Assembly (NCBI GenBank): GCA_022825065.1 | Contig: JAJDYR010000031.1 | Location: forward strand, 1-52,934 | Direction: 5' to 3' | DNA: 52,934 nucleotides | Source of the DNA: a bacterium | GTDB taxonomy: Bacteria > UBA8248 | Shown: one piece after another, positions 16,479 through 25,708 of the stretch | Position numbering within the stretch: position 1 is the stretch's first letter | How the letters are laid out: each line of letters starts with the position of its first letter | The notes under the pieces: model-generated | Told to the model about the DNA's origin: nothing | What the model saw: the letters and a program-made list of their open reading frames with translations, nothing else | Database searches by the model: none | Translations under genes and position numbers: made by a program

Positions 16479-17483
16479 CTATTCCGAACCGATCCGGAAC
16501 AGGCGCGCGGCGTTTTTCGAGAAAATTTGCTCTTTCGTTTCTTCGTCGAACTCTTTAGACGCGAGTATCGTATTCGCGCTCTGGCGCATATTCTCTGCGC
16601 CGAAAAACGGATCGTCGCTGCCGTAGAGAATCTTTTCAGCGCCCAGGAGACCGACGGCGTATTCCAGGGGCTCGGGGCGATAGGCGATAGCGTCGATATG
16701 AAACCGCTTGAAGTAATCCCTCGGCTCCCCCCATTCCCAATCACCCGCGAACATCCGGAAGCCCTCGCTCAGCCGCCCCCAGAGAAAGGGAACTGTTCCG
16801 CCCAGGTGGGAGAGCATCACGTTTAGCCCCGGTAGTCTGGGAATAATCCCGCTCAGAACGAGCCGTGCGGCGGCAAGCGTGGTGTCCATCACGAAACCCA
16901 CCGTGACGTCGAGGCGATAGTCGCGCAGGCGCAGACCCTCGGGGCCGGGGCGCGGCATCGGGTGCATGAAGAGCGGAAGCTCCATCCTCTCCGCCGCCTC
17001 GTAAAACGGGATGAACTCGGGCGAATCGAGGTCTTTCATCCCGATGGCGGTGGGAATCATCGCGCCACGAACGTCCAGATCGCGCGCGGCGCGCTCGAGT
17101 TCTGAGACGGCGGCGCCCACGTCCTGAAGCGGTACGGCGGCCAAGGCGACGAACCTGTCCGGATACCGCCGGACGATTTGCGCCATCTCGTCGTTGAATA
17201 CGCGGCAAAGCTCCGCGCCGAGAGCCGACTCCGCCCAATAGACCATCGGCGGCCCCAGGGAGATGACCTGCATGTCCACATCCGAGACAGCCATCTGCTC
17301 CAGGCGGGAATCGAGGTCGAAAAAATCGGGGGAGAAGGAGAAAAACTCACGCCCCGCCACGAAGAGCTTGCGCTCTCCGCCCGCGCCCTCTCTTCTGACC
17401 TCGATGGGGTGTTTGTCTCCCTGCCCTTCGATGAGGTCCAGGAAGCGCTCCGGATAGAAATGCGCGTGGGCGTCGATTCTCAT
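16479..17483 (-). CDS. Amidohydrolase_2 family (ACMSD-like) protein, second copy
   Basis: The 334-residue TIM-barrel enzyme starts MRIDAHAHF with the HxH metal pair. A later His lies in LFMHPMPRPGPEG, LSHLGGTVPFLWGR is conserved, and the final Asp is in YGSDDPFFGAEN. It is related to the enzyme at 9842-10831 but clearly diverged. The start ATG overlaps the stop of the upstream MBL gene as ATGA, showing translational coupling, so this start is preferred over a longer one. The coupling suggests successive steps on one substrate. Confidence 0.87.
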   Translation of the reverse strand: MRIDAHAHFYPERFLDLIEGQGDKHPIEVRREGAGGERKLFVAGREFFSFSPDFFDLDSRLEQMAVSDVDMQVISLGPPMVYWAESALGAELCRVFNDEMAQIVRRYPDRFVALAAVPLQDVGAAVSELERAARDLDVRGAMIPTAIGMKDLDSPEFIPFYEAAERMELPLFMHPMPRPGPEGLRLRDYRLDVTVGFVMDTTLAAARLVLSGIIPRLPGLNVMLSHLGGTVPFLWGRLSEGFRMFAGDWEWGEPRDYFKRFHIDAIAYRPEPLEYAVGLLGAEKILYGSDDPFFGAENMRQSANTILASKEFDEETKEQIFSKNAARLFRIGSE

Positions 17484-18412
17484 CGAGCGCTCAAAGCCCG
17501 GTATACGTTCCTCACGTTCCAGGGCATCCATTCGGGGTAGCGGGGGAGATGTTCGTAATCGGCGAGACGCACGCGCGCGACCGCCTCGTCCTCGCTCATG
17601 CCCGCCCCGAGCGCGTCTGCGACACCTTCCTTGAGGGCAGCGAGCATATCGCGGAAGTCGGCAACTTCTTTAACTCCCACCGGCTTTCCGTGGCCCGGAA
17701 TCACCTGTTCCACGTTCAGCGCGAGGACGTGGTTCAGCGCCGATATCCACCCGTCCACGTCGCCGTCCCCCAGCCACGGGAAGCGACCGACGAAGAGAAG
17801 GTCGCCCACGAATACGATCCCGTCCTCGGGGAGGTAGGCGATGACGTCCCCGTCGCAGTGGGCGGGACCCCCGTACTCCAGGGCGATAGTGCGCCGATCC
17901 AGATGAAAGGTGAACGAATCCGCGAAGGTTTGGGTCGGCGGCGCGGCAATGTAGGTTGCGTATTCGGACGAGCCGAGACGTCCCCGGAACCACTCCCATG
18001 CCGGGTCTTCGGCGGGAATGAGCTCCGTGATGTTGGGCCCGAACATGCACGCGGCTTTCGTCTCGAAATCGGTGAAGGAATCACCCCGCTTTACGTCCGG
18101 TCCCAGAACCTCACGGAATTTCTCGAGCGTGATCTCGTGCGCCAGGACGGGGGCGTCCGAGGCAAACACGGAGCTTCCAGCCGAGTGGTCGAGATGGTAG
18201 TGCGTCAGCGCGAGGCAGGAAAAAGAGCGCTCGCCCGTCGCCTCAAGCGCGGCGCGGAATTTCTCCGCCAGGGGAACGTGCTGCTGGGCATCGAGCACTA
18301 TCCAGCCCTCGGGCGTCAAGAACGCGCCCGCGTTCGAGTCTCCGCCTTCTCCGATGAACGCGTGAACGCCCTCGGCGAGTGTGATGAGCCCCGCACCCGA
18401 ATCTCTCGGCAC
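17480..18412 (-). CDS. Metallo-beta-lactamase fold hydrolase
   Basis: The 310-residue protein has the dinuclear zinc motif THYHLDH near residue 68, further ligands in GGPAHCDGDVIAYLPEDG (His and the following Asp region) and VIPGHGKPV near 231. The fold starts LITLAEGVHAFIGEGGDSNAGAFLTPEGWIVLD, as in SoxH/quinoprotein-relay-like MBL proteins. It probably hydrolyses an ester, lactone or thioester. The GTG at 18412 is chosen because GGAGGA sits six bases upstream; the frame runs back to 18526 without such a signal. It is coupled by ATGA to the amidohydrolase. Confidence 0.85.
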   Translation of the reverse strand: MPRDSGAGLITLAEGVHAFIGEGGDSNAGAFLTPEGWIVLDAQQHVPLAEKFRAALEATGERSFSCLALTHYHLDHSAGSSVFASDAPVLAHEITLEKFREVLGPDVKRGDSFTDFETKAACMFGPNITELIPAEDPAWEWFRGRLGSSEYATYIAAPPTQTFADSFTFHLDRRTIALEYGGPAHCDGDVIAYLPEDGIVFVGDLLFVGRFPWLGDGDVDGWISALNHVLALNVEQVIPGHGKPVGVKEVADFRDMLAALKEGVADALGAGMSEDEAVARVRLADYEHLPRYPEWMPWNVRNVYRALSAR

Positions 18413-18625
18413 CAGCAATCCTCCTTTTCTACCGTCGACTATGCGCTGCGCAGACCGACGAGCCAAGCCGTTCTTGCAAACGGCGGCACTCCCAGCCTCG
18501 AAGCGTCGAGCCGCCATCATCGGCACAGGAATCCGGCTGTCGGCGAGATGTTAATATGAAACGGCCGATATTTCGAATCTCCCGAGTAGTGTCAAGGCGA
18601 TGATTTCCATCGACTTTGACCTGCG

Positions 18626-18742
18626 GTGACAGGGCGGAAGGAGGCTGACGATCCGCTCTATCCGACGTGGTTCAACGCGGGTCTTCGGGTTGTGGATTGG
18701 TCGAATCCCTTCGGGCCAGAGGAAAAAGGAATTCGGCAACCT
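18626..18742 (+). pseudogene. Fragment of an LVIVD-repeat gene
   Basis: Read on the plus strand, this stretch encodes DPLYPTWFNAGLRVVDWSNP followed by FGPEEKG. It closely resembles the last blade of LVIVD proteins, including the intact gene at 15251-16405 (WFGGGLRMIDISDPWGVEELG). There is no start, the blade is isolated, and the frame then runs into unrelated sequence. It points the opposite way to the intact copy. The rest of the 18413-18813 gap shows nothing else recognisable. Confidence 0.6.
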
Positions 18743-18813
18743 GCTCGTTTCGAACTGCAAACAACCTCGCCCCTTCAGTCACAAGAGACCCGAATACGGG
18801 AGGGTTCGTGCTT

Positions 18814-19764
18814 TTACTTGCGTGTTTTGGGATCCAGAGCGTCGCGCAGTCCGTCACCGAAAAGGTTAAAGCCGAGCACCGTCACCATGATCGCCAGTCC
18901 CGGCGCGACCACGTTGAAAGGCCTCACGGCGAGCGAGGTCAGATTCTGCTTGAGGTCGAAGCCCCACGAAGGCGTCGGCGGCTGGGAACCCAGCCCCAGA
19001 AACGAGAGGTTCGCCTCGAGCAGGATGGCGAACGCGATGGAGATGGTTGCCGACACGATAAGCGGGGCGAGGCAGTTCGGCAGAACGTGCAGGAAGAGCA
19101 GCCGGAAGTCCGAAGCCGAGACGCTTCGGGCACCCTCGACGAATTCCTGCTCCTTTACGGCCAGAACGCTCCCCCGCACCACGCGCGCGAAGATGGGAAT
19201 GCGCACGACGGCGAGCGCCAAAACCACGTTGGCCGTGCTCGGCCCGAGAATGACCATGATGACGATGGCAAGCAAAAATGTGGGAAAGGCGAGGATGAGA
19301 TCCATGAAACGCATCGAGATCAGATCGAACCAGCTCCCGTAATAGCCAGCGCAGACTCCGAGCGGAATACCCAGAACAACCGCCAGCACGATGGAGCCGA
19401 GGCCCACGAAAAGCGTGACGCGGGTGCCGTAGATGACGCGCGAGAAAATGTCGCGGCCCAGCGGGTCCGTTCCGAACGGAAATTCGATAGAGGGCGGCAT
19501 CAGGCCCGGCCCCGCGGGATCCTGATACGAATTGGGGGCGATAACGTCGGCGGACATGGCGACCAGGACGAGGACAACCACGATGACGAGCCCGGCGACG
19601 GCCGTCTTGCTCCGGCGCAGGCTGCGCCAGAACAGCGAGAGCATGTTTTGATGATCGATATCCTCGCCGTCGTGGTAGGGCGACTCGAGAACCGATGCGG
19701 GTTTCCCGTCGACCTGCCCGGTGGATGCGAGTGCGGATTCGCGCCGGTCCGGCTCAGTTATCAT
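18814..19764 (-). CDS. Dpp/Opp-type ABC permease, DppC-like subunit
   Basis: The 316-residue protein has an N-terminal cytoplasmic tail (about 50 residues), then SLRRSKTAVAGLVIVVVLVL as the first helix, and the DppC landmark FGTDPLGRDIFSRVIYGTR near 105-123. An EAA-type loop (EFVEGARSVSASDFRLLFLHVLPN) and a C-terminal GDGLRDALDPK complete the match. The ATG at 19764 lies inside the end of dppB (11-base overlap); one at 19800 is also possible. It forms the channel with the DppB-like partner. No matching ATPase genes are in the window, so energising subunits must lie elsewhere. Confidence 0.92.
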   Translation of the reverse strand: MITEPDRRESALASTGQVDGKPASVLESPYHDGEDIDHQNMLSLFWRSLRRSKTAVAGLVIVVVLVLVAMSADVIAPNSYQDPAGPGLMPPSIEFPFGTDPLGRDIFSRVIYGTRVTLFVGLGSIVLAVVLGIPLGVCAGYYGSWFDLISMRFMDLILAFPTFLLAIVIMVILGPSTANVVLALAVVRIPIFARVVRGSVLAVKEQEFVEGARSVSASDFRLLFLHVLPNCLAPLIVSATISIAFAILLEANLSFLGLGSQPPTPSWGFDLKQNLTSLAVRPFNVVAPGLAIMVTVLGFNLFGDGLRDALDPKTRK

Positions 19765-20701
19765 AGCGGATTCTCGGATTGAGATAGGCGTAGAGAACAT
19801 CCACCGTCAGGTTCGCCAGCACGAAAATGGAGGAAGACACCAGAATAAAACCCATCACTGCCGGGTAGTCCCTGCTGGAAATGGCGTTGATTCCGTACTG
19901 CCCCAGGCCGGGAACGGAAAATATCGTTTCGACGATGATGGTTCCTCCGACGAGGAAGCCTACTTGAAGGCCCATCACGGTGACCACGGGAATCAGGGCG
20001 TTCTTGAACGCATGCCTGAGTATGACGACGAATTCGACGGCTCCTTTCGAGCGGGCCGTGTTCACGTAGTCCTGCCCGATGACCTCGAGCATGCATCCGC
20101 GGACGAGACGGGTGAGGATGGCGCCCCGGGTGAGCCCGAGGGTAAGTATGGGCAGCGCCATGTGGGAGAGGTGCTCACCCGCGCCTGCCGACCAGGGCTT
20201 GTAGCCCTGCACCGGTAGAACGCCGAGGCCCAGTGAAAAAACCAGCACGAGGACGATTCCGCCGAAAAACTCGGGCGTGGAGATACCCACCATCGCTCCG
20301 GTCATGGCGGTATAGTCGCTCGGTGTGTAGGGGCGTACAGAGGAAATGATTCCCGCAGGAAGCGCCACCATCAGGGCCACGATCATGGCCCCGAGTATGA
20401 GTTCGAGACTCACGGGAAGGTGTTCGAGTATCTGGTCGAGAACCGGCAGGCCCGAGAGGACTTCCTTTCCCCAGTCCCCCCGGACCAGCCGGCCGAGCCA
20501 AAGCAGGTATTGCACATGGATGGGGCGGTCCAGGCCATAGTGGCTCCGCAGCGCCGTCGCGACGTCCTCCTCGTAGAACTCGCCGAGGTAGGCCTCGATG
20601 GGGTCGCCCGGAATCGACTGGATCGTCAGGAAGACCACCATCGTGATTCCGAGCAATGTCGGAATCAGCAACAAAATGCGGCGGATGATGTACGCCCTCA
20701 T
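19754..20701 (-). CDS. Dpp/Opp-type ABC permease, DppB-like subunit
   Basis: The 315-residue inner-membrane protein starts RAYIIRRILLLIPTLLGITM. It shows the DppB hallmark FLTIQSIPGDPIEAYLG near 25-41, an EAA loop YVNTARSKGAVEFVVILRHA and a C-terminal VLYAYLNPRIRYDN. GGGGAAG precedes the ATG. It lies between the binding-protein gene (22 bases upstream) and the dppC-like gene, with which it overlaps. The substrate class (peptides, nickel, opines or other oligomeric solutes) cannot be decided. Confidence 0.93.
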   Translation of the reverse strand: MRAYIIRRILLLIPTLLGITMVVFLTIQSIPGDPIEAYLGEFYEEDVATALRSHYGLDRPIHVQYLLWLGRLVRGDWGKEVLSGLPVLDQILEHLPVSLELILGAMIVALMVALPAGIISSVRPYTPSDYTAMTGAMVGISTPEFFGGIVLVLVFSLGLGVLPVQGYKPWSAGAGEHLSHMALPILTLGLTRGAILTRLVRGCMLEVIGQDYVNTARSKGAVEFVVILRHAFKNALIPVVTVMGLQVGFLVGGTIIVETIFSVPGLGQYGINAISSRDYPAVMGFILVSSSIFVLANLTVDVLYAYLNPRIRYDN

Positions 20702-20722
20702 AACTTCCCCATCCGCGCCGGT

Positions 20723-22306
20723 TTAGCGATCAAGCCACACGGACGTGTAGTCGAGCATCATCTTGCCCAGGTTCGTGAAGCCCTTCACGTCGGACCTCGT
20801 GGCCTGCAGGAAAGAGAAACTCGCGATGTTCGGGTAATACCCCTGCGCCAGTATATAGCGCTGGAGCTTGTGGCTGATGCCGATCTGCTTTTTGGGATCG
20901 ATGGTGGAACGCCAGAGATCGAGCAGCCGGTCAATCTCGGTGTCCTTCATGTTGTAGTAGTCAATCCCCGATTTCGAGTGAATGGTATGCGAGTTGCTGT
21001 TCGCCGTGCGCGAGGAAAGCGTGTTCTGAAGCGTGAGCTGGAGCTTTCTCTGACGCACGAAGGCGCGGTTCCAGGTGGCGTAGTCCACGACGCGGATGTC
21101 CATGGCGGCGCCGAGTTTGGCGAATTGCAGCTTGAGCGCCTGGGACACCTCGATGTGGGCCGGATCGGAGTTGTTGGTGGTCAGGGTGATCTTGAGCGGT
21201 TTGCCGCCCGGTCCGTAGCCGGCTTCCTTGAGCAGCGCCTTGGCCTTGGCGGGGTCGAAGGGGCACTCGGCGGTGAGGTCGAGCGCGTCCTTCGCGCCCG
21301 CGGGCGAGTAGCTCACCCACGGCTTGGCCAGTCCGCGCAGCGCGGTCTTGACGATCTGGGCGCGGTCCACGCCGAAGCAGGAAAGCGCCCTTCGAACCCT
21401 CTTGTCCTTCCACGGGGCCCTCTGGCCGTTGATCGGAAAGGCATAGTTCATGGTCTGGGGGCCGACGAGCACCTTTACGCCTGGCGTTTTTTTCGCCGTC
21501 GCGTACAGCGGAATCGGCAGGTTGTTGATGATGTCTATCTCGCCGGCGGCAAGGGCGTTCATGCGCTGGTTCGCGTCCGCCATGAAGTAGAACTCGATTC
21601 GGTCGAGGTAGGGCAGGCCCTTTCTGAAGTATCCCTTGTGCCGCTCGGCGAAGAAGTGGCGATTGCGCTTCCATTCGACGAATTTGTACGGGCCGCTCAT
21701 CACCGGGTGGCGCCTGAACTTCTCGATATTCATGTCGTACGACTTTGGGGAAACCAGCACGAACCGTGAGAAGGCCGCGGACATGGCGTCGAGCGTCATC
21801 GCCTTGCCGACGTCGTTCTGGTGAATGCGAACGGTGTACTTGTCGAGTACTTCCACCTTGTTGATGTGGAAGAGGTAGCCGAGGAATATGTTGCGCCATT
21901 TGTATTTCGGGCTCTTCTTCTTCAGTTCCTTGACCCACGTCGGAACGACCTTTCCGCTGATGATATCGAAGTTCCATTTGACCGACGCCGCGTCGAGCGG
22001 CGTGCCGTCGTGGTAGGTGCCGCCCGGGTGAAGCTTGAAGGTGATGACGCGTCCTTCGTCGGAGACTTCCCAGCTCTTCGCCAAATCCCCGACGACGTTG
22101 AAGTTCCCGTCGAGGCGCACCAGGCCGGACCCGATCGCCTCGCGGTACACCTTGCGTCCGAAACCGACTCCGAGCGGATCCAGGTTCACGGCTTCTCCCT
22201 CGATGGCGACCTTCAGCGTGCCTCCCCTCTTGGCGCCATGGACGTCGGTTATCGGGCTGAACACCAGAAACAGGATGGAAAGAACGGATATCAACATCGG
22301 CAGCAT
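20723..22306 (-). CDS. Dpp/Opp-type extracellular solute-binding protein (family 5)
   Basis: The 527-residue protein has a signal peptide (hydrophobic residues 3-20, cleavage probably VHG-AK). The family 5 signature GRVITFKLHPGGTYHDGTPL lies near 85-104, with DAASVKWNFDII following. Length and domain order match DppA/OppA. GGAGGTG precedes the ATG. As first gene of binding protein, DppB, DppC it delivers ligand to the permease pair. Its position beside a DapA-family lyase and downstream hydrolases suggests a catabolic substrate, which is inference. Confidence 0.92.
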   Translation of the reverse strand: MLPMLISVLSILFLVFSPITDVHGAKRGGTLKVAIEGEAVNLDPLGVGFGRKVYREAIGSGLVRLDGNFNVVGDLAKSWEVSDEGRVITFKLHPGGTYHDGTPLDAASVKWNFDIISGKVVPTWVKELKKKSPKYKWRNIFLGYLFHINKVEVLDKYTVRIHQNDVGKAMTLDAMSAAFSRFVLVSPKSYDMNIEKFRRHPVMSGPYKFVEWKRNRHFFAERHKGYFRKGLPYLDRIEFYFMADANQRMNALAAGEIDIINNLPIPLYATAKKTPGVKVLVGPQTMNYAFPINGQRAPWKDKRVRRALSCFGVDRAQIVKTALRGLAKPWVSYSPAGAKDALDLTAECPFDPAKAKALLKEAGYGPGGKPLKITLTTNNSDPAHIEVSQALKLQFAKLGAAMDIRVVDYATWNRAFVRQRKLQLTLQNTLSSRTANSNSHTIHSKSGIDYYNMKDTEIDRLLDLWRSTIDPKKQIGISHKLQRYILAQGYYPNIASFSFLQATRSDVKGFTNLGKMMLDYTSVWLDR

Positions 22307-22454
22307 AGTGACACCTCCATTCAGGATGTTGCGAGCAAAGTGAAAGTGAAATATCTCCCTCTCTACAACCTATGTCGTTCTGGATTGCTCTCCCTTTTCG
22401 AAAAAGACGCTGCAGGGCGAAAAATCGCCCATGCAGTTCGTCTTCCCGTCCATT

Positions 22455-23426
22455 CTATGCCTTCACCTTATCCAGAATCCCCGTCGCTTCCAGGTCCTTC
22501 CGGAACGCGTCCTTCTCGCGCTGCGTGAGGGGCACGATGGGCGGGCGCGGCTCGCCGGCGGGCAGGCCGAGCAGCTTCGTCCATTCCTTGAGATACGCCG
22601 TCGTGCGTCCGTTCGGGCCCGTCGTGAAGTACTTCTTGCGGACCGTCCGCAGGGGTTCCAGCGAGTAGTTGATCTGCCAGGCCTTTTCCGTGTCGCCCGC
22701 CATCGCGGCTTCGTAGTAATCGCGGATTGGCGTGTAGCCCGGCACCTGGAACAAATACGGCAGGGGCGAGGACATGTGCACCTGCATTCCCAGGTGCAGG
22801 AGGCTCACGAGGAAGTTCTCCTCGTTCGGGTCGCAGACGACGATCTCATCCCCCACGCGGCTGCGCACCTCACTCTGGTGCGCCATGCTGGGGACTGCGT
22901 TCTTGATGCAGCAGATGTTCTCGAGCTCACAGAGCCGCTCGATGAGTTCGGGGCTGAGCGTGGTGCCCGACTTGGGCTGGTTGAACAGCGAGAGGCCGAT
23001 GTCTATCTGGTCGCAGATGGTCTTGAAGTAGAGGAAAATCTCATCATCATCGTGCGCGCCGTAGATCGGGTTGATCATGATGGCGTAATCCGCCCCCACT
23101 TCCTCGGCGTGTTTCGTTAGCTCCACCGCTTCTTTGATGTTGATGTGCGGGGTGTGGGGGATGGTCTGCGCGCCCCCGCGGCTCTCCTCGCAGACGATGT
23201 GCTGCACGCGCTTTCGCTCTTCGGGCGAGAGCGACCAGTACTCGCCCATCAGCCCGTTGCAGAAAAACCCGTCGATCTTGAGATCGTCGATGCAGGTGCG
23301 GACGATCTGGCGGAGGCCCTCCTCGTCCAACTCACCCTCGGGCGTGAAGGGTGTCGTGAGCGCGGCCCAGACACCCGTCATGTGTTCCCTGCAATACGCT
23401 TTCGCTTCGGATTTGGTGTATTCCAT
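22455..23426 (-). CDS. Dihydrodipicolinate synthase/N-acetylneuraminate lyase family protein
   Basis: The 323-residue class I (Schiff-base) aldolase-fold enzyme has its lysine at K175 in NICCIKNAVPS and the conserved Tyr at 122 in INPIYGA. The substrate loop GLMGEYWSLSPEER (58-71) replaces the GTTGES motif of true DapA, so it is not a lysine-biosynthesis enzyme. Related proteins cleave or hydrate 2-oxo acids. The ATG at 23426 is preferred for GAGGAG upstream; an earlier in-frame ATG lacks one. It precedes the Dpp-type transporter genes on the same strand. Confidence 0.88.
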   Translation of the reverse strand: MEYTKSEAKAYCREHMTGVWAALTTPFTPEGELDEEGLRQIVRTCIDDLKIDGFFCNGLMGEYWSLSPEERKRVQHIVCEESRGGAQTIPHTPHINIKEAVELTKHAEEVGADYAIMINPIYGAHDDDEIFLYFKTICDQIDIGLSLFNQPKSGTTLSPELIERLCELENICCIKNAVPSMAHQSEVRSRVGDEIVVCDPNEENFLVSLLHLGMQVHMSSPLPYLFQVPGYTPIRDYYEAAMAGDTEKAWQINYSLEPLRTVRKKYFTTGPNGRTTAYLKEWTKLLGLPAGEPRPPIVPLTQREKDAFRKDLEATGILDKVKA

Positions 23427-23474
23427 TTCTTGTCTTCTCCTCAAAAGGTGGTGGCGGGTTGCCAAAAAACGCTG

Positions 23475-23706
23475 TCAAGAAACGACCTCTTCCGACGGCA
23501 TAACCTGTTCCGCAGGCAGGCCGGTCATTCGTGAACACATCTTGATGTGATAGTTGTGGTTGCTCCCGGCGCCGTGGAGAAACGAAATGGCGCTGCGCAG
23601 GTGTTTCTCGACCGGGTAGCCGTGCATGCGGCCCTGCACCCTCACCCGGGAAAAACGCGCGAATTCTTTGCAGCGTCTTATGTTCTTCGCTCTGGGAGTA
23701 AGCCAT
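23475..23706 (-). pseudogene. Small unidentified gene with an apparent +1 frameshift
   Basis: An ATG at 23706 follows an excellent AAGGAGG (AACG spacing) and encodes MAYSQSEEHKTLQRIR. That frame then turns into low-complexity sequence. One base over, from a TTTTTCCCGGG stretch, a well-formed frame reads VRVQGRMHGYPVEKHLRSAI, then SFLHGAGSNHNYHIKMCSRM, and stops at 23475. Joined, the two give about 77 residues rich in His. I do not recognise the family. It may be a recent inactivation, a sequencing error in the T5-C3-G3 run, or a real frameshifted gene. It lies between the ThDP enzyme and DapA-family genes on the same strand. Confidence 0.45.
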
Positions 23707-23986
23707 CGTTCCTCCTTCCGCCCAGGCGTGCGTTAGAAGGTGGACATGGGGTGAGCAGGTTTTTCCGTCTTCGGAAGAAACCCGGTCGCGCCGGAACGAT
23801 ACTGCCGTTCAAGGGACTCGAACTCTTGCGAGTAATTCAGCATCTATTCTCGCGAGTCCGTTGTCAATCCTCACGGCCGATTTTACGAAGAAAATCGCGC
23901 ACTCTATCGTTCGATGGCCACCCGCTTCCCGACGGGTCGTATCCCATCCCAAAAGCGGATTCCGCACGCCGCGGTCGAGCGGTTCG

Positions 23987-25708
23987 CTAGGGCTTGGCGC
24001 AAATGACGTTCAAAAGCGCTTGCCTGCCTTCCACACGAACGGCGTGGAGGGCGCGCTCGAGGGCGGGCTTGATTTGATCCGGCGCCTCGACCCGCTCTCC
24101 GTAACCGCCGCAGGCCTCGCATATCTTTTCGAAATCGGGCGAAGGTTCCAGGGCCGTGAAGGGAAAATCGTCCTGGCCTACGGCCCATCCATCCGGGTAG
24201 ATCGCCCGCGCATTGCGCTTCACGGAGCCCCAGGTCCGGTTGTTGAAAACGACCACCAGCACGGGAATGCCGTGTGCGTTCGACGCGAAATGGCAGGCGG
24301 CGGGGTTGCTGAAGACGTATGCGCCGTCCCCCAGCGTCGCGACGACGGCCCGGTCTTTTGCGGCGAGTTTGGCGCCCAACGCCGCTCCGAAGCCCCAGCC
24401 CAGGCCGGCGGCGGGTGGATGATCGAAGTAAGTGCCGGGCCTGGTGCGCGTGAGTTGGGTCCCGACCATGTCGTATTCGTTCACGAGAATGTCATCCTCT
24501 CCCAGCGCGTCGTTGATGCAGCGCGCGAGCCAGACGAATTCGATCGGGCGACTCGCGGAAGCATTTTCGGCTTCTTCCCTCCATTGGGCGCGCTGAGCGG
24601 CGTGAGATTTCTCGAGCGTCTCTCGGCGTTCGGCGATCTCGGTTTCCCTGCCCGCCATCAGTGGGCGAAGCGCCTCTCTCAGCGCGGCGAGAGCAGGCGC
24701 CGACTCCGACTGAATCGACAAATCGACGGGGAACCCCCGAATGGGATAGCGGGAAAAATTCGGGTCGACGGCCAACTGAATGAAGCGGGTCTCGGGTCTC
24801 GGCTGCACCTGCGAGGGTATCCAGGGAACGGTCGATTCGATGGTCAGGATGGCGTCGGCCTTCGGGAAATACTCCCACAGCGCATACCCCTGGTGCAGCG
24901 GGTGATTCGAGGGAAAATTCACGAACTCCCGGAACCGGTCCTCGATGACCGGAAAAGCGCCCAATTCGGCGAGCGCGATCAACTCGGGAACCGCCTCCGG
25001 GTCGCTCCCCATCATCCCGACGTGAAGCACGGGATGGCTCGCCTCGGCCAGCATCTTGGCTGCAGCGCCAATCGCATCGAGATCGGGGAAGAGGCGGGCG
25101 GGACGGGTCGTGCGGGGTTCTTCCCAGTAGGAAAACTCCTTCTGGGGGGCGGCCAGCACCTCGCGCGGCAAGACGAGATAGACAGGCCCCCTCGGATGGG
25201 AAGCGGAAATGCCCAGTGCGCGATCGACCACCGTTTCGAGTTGCTCGAAGTTTCGCAGTTCATAGTCCCACTTCACGAACTCGCGGACCATCGCGCCCTG
25301 GTCGAAGCTCTCCTGCGCCCAGTGGATGTACACGTTACGGCTCCCGAGCATGCCCGATTCCGTGATGGGCGTGCGCCCCGCCGTGAAGAGCATCGGGACG
25401 TTGAGCCTGTTGGCGTTGATGAGACCGATGAGAGAGTTCGCCGTTCCCACCGATACGTGGACCATGACGAGTTGCGGCCGCCCGGTCACCATGGTGTAGC
25501 CGTGCGACATGCTCACGGCGAGCATTTCGTGGGGCGCCAGGATGGGAATCGGACAAGGCCTGCCGTCCGCTCGAAGTTTAGCCAGCCCTTCGATAATCGA
25601 GGGGAAGTCCGTCCCGCCGTTGCCGAAAAAATACTCGATCCCGCGATCGGCCAGCAGTGTCAGATAAGCTTCGGCGGTGGTTTCAACGGCGATACATTTC
25701 TTTTTCAC
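23987..25708 (-). CDS. Thiamine diphosphate-dependent enzyme (acetolactate synthase/benzoylformate decarboxylase-like)
   Basis: The 573-residue three-domain ThDP enzyme has its activating Glu at E61 in ILAPHEMLAVSMSHGY, a central Rossmann-like domain, and a C-terminal ThDP motif GDGAYVFSNPAACHF ... VVFNN. It groups with decarboxylases and ligases of 2-oxo acids. In the N-domain HWAQESFDQGAMVREFVKWD is typical of acetolactate-synthase-like members of unknown substrate. The GTG at 25708 has GGAGG seven bases upstream and is preferred over an ATG at 25747. It heads the minus-strand cluster. No small regulatory subunit is present, arguing against branched-chain biosynthesis. Confidence 0.88.
   Translation of the reverse strand: MKKKCIAVETTAEAYLTLLADRGIEYFFGNGGTDFPSIIEGLAKLRADGRPCPIPILAPHEMLAVSMSHGYTMVTGRPQLVMVHVSVGTANSLIGLINANRLNVPMLFTAGRTPITESGMLGSRNVYIHWAQESFDQGAMVREFVKWDYELRNFEQLETVVDRALGISASHPRGPVYLVLPREVLAAPQKEFSYWEEPRTTRPARLFPDLDAIGAAAKMLAEASHPVLHVGMMGSDPEAVPELIALAELGAFPVIEDRFREFVNFPSNHPLHQGYALWEYFPKADAILTIESTVPWIPSQVQPRPETRFIQLAVDPNFSRYPIRGFPVDLSIQSESAPALAALREALRPLMAGRETEIAERRETLEKSHAAQRAQWREEAENASASRPIEFVWLARCINDALGEDDILVNEYDMVGTQLTRTRPGTYFDHPPAAGLGWGFGAALGAKLAAKDRAVVATLGDGAYVFSNPAACHFASNAHGIPVLVVVFNNRTWGSVKRNARAIYPDGWAVGQDDFPFTALEPSPDFEKICEACGGYGERVEAPDQIKPALERALHAVRVEGRQALLNVICAKP

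Noticed and set aside
24238..24258. GTTGTTGAAAACGACC resembling an element end
   Set aside because: It lies inside the ThDP enzyme coding sequence, has no partner and diverges after ten bases, so it is a chance match.
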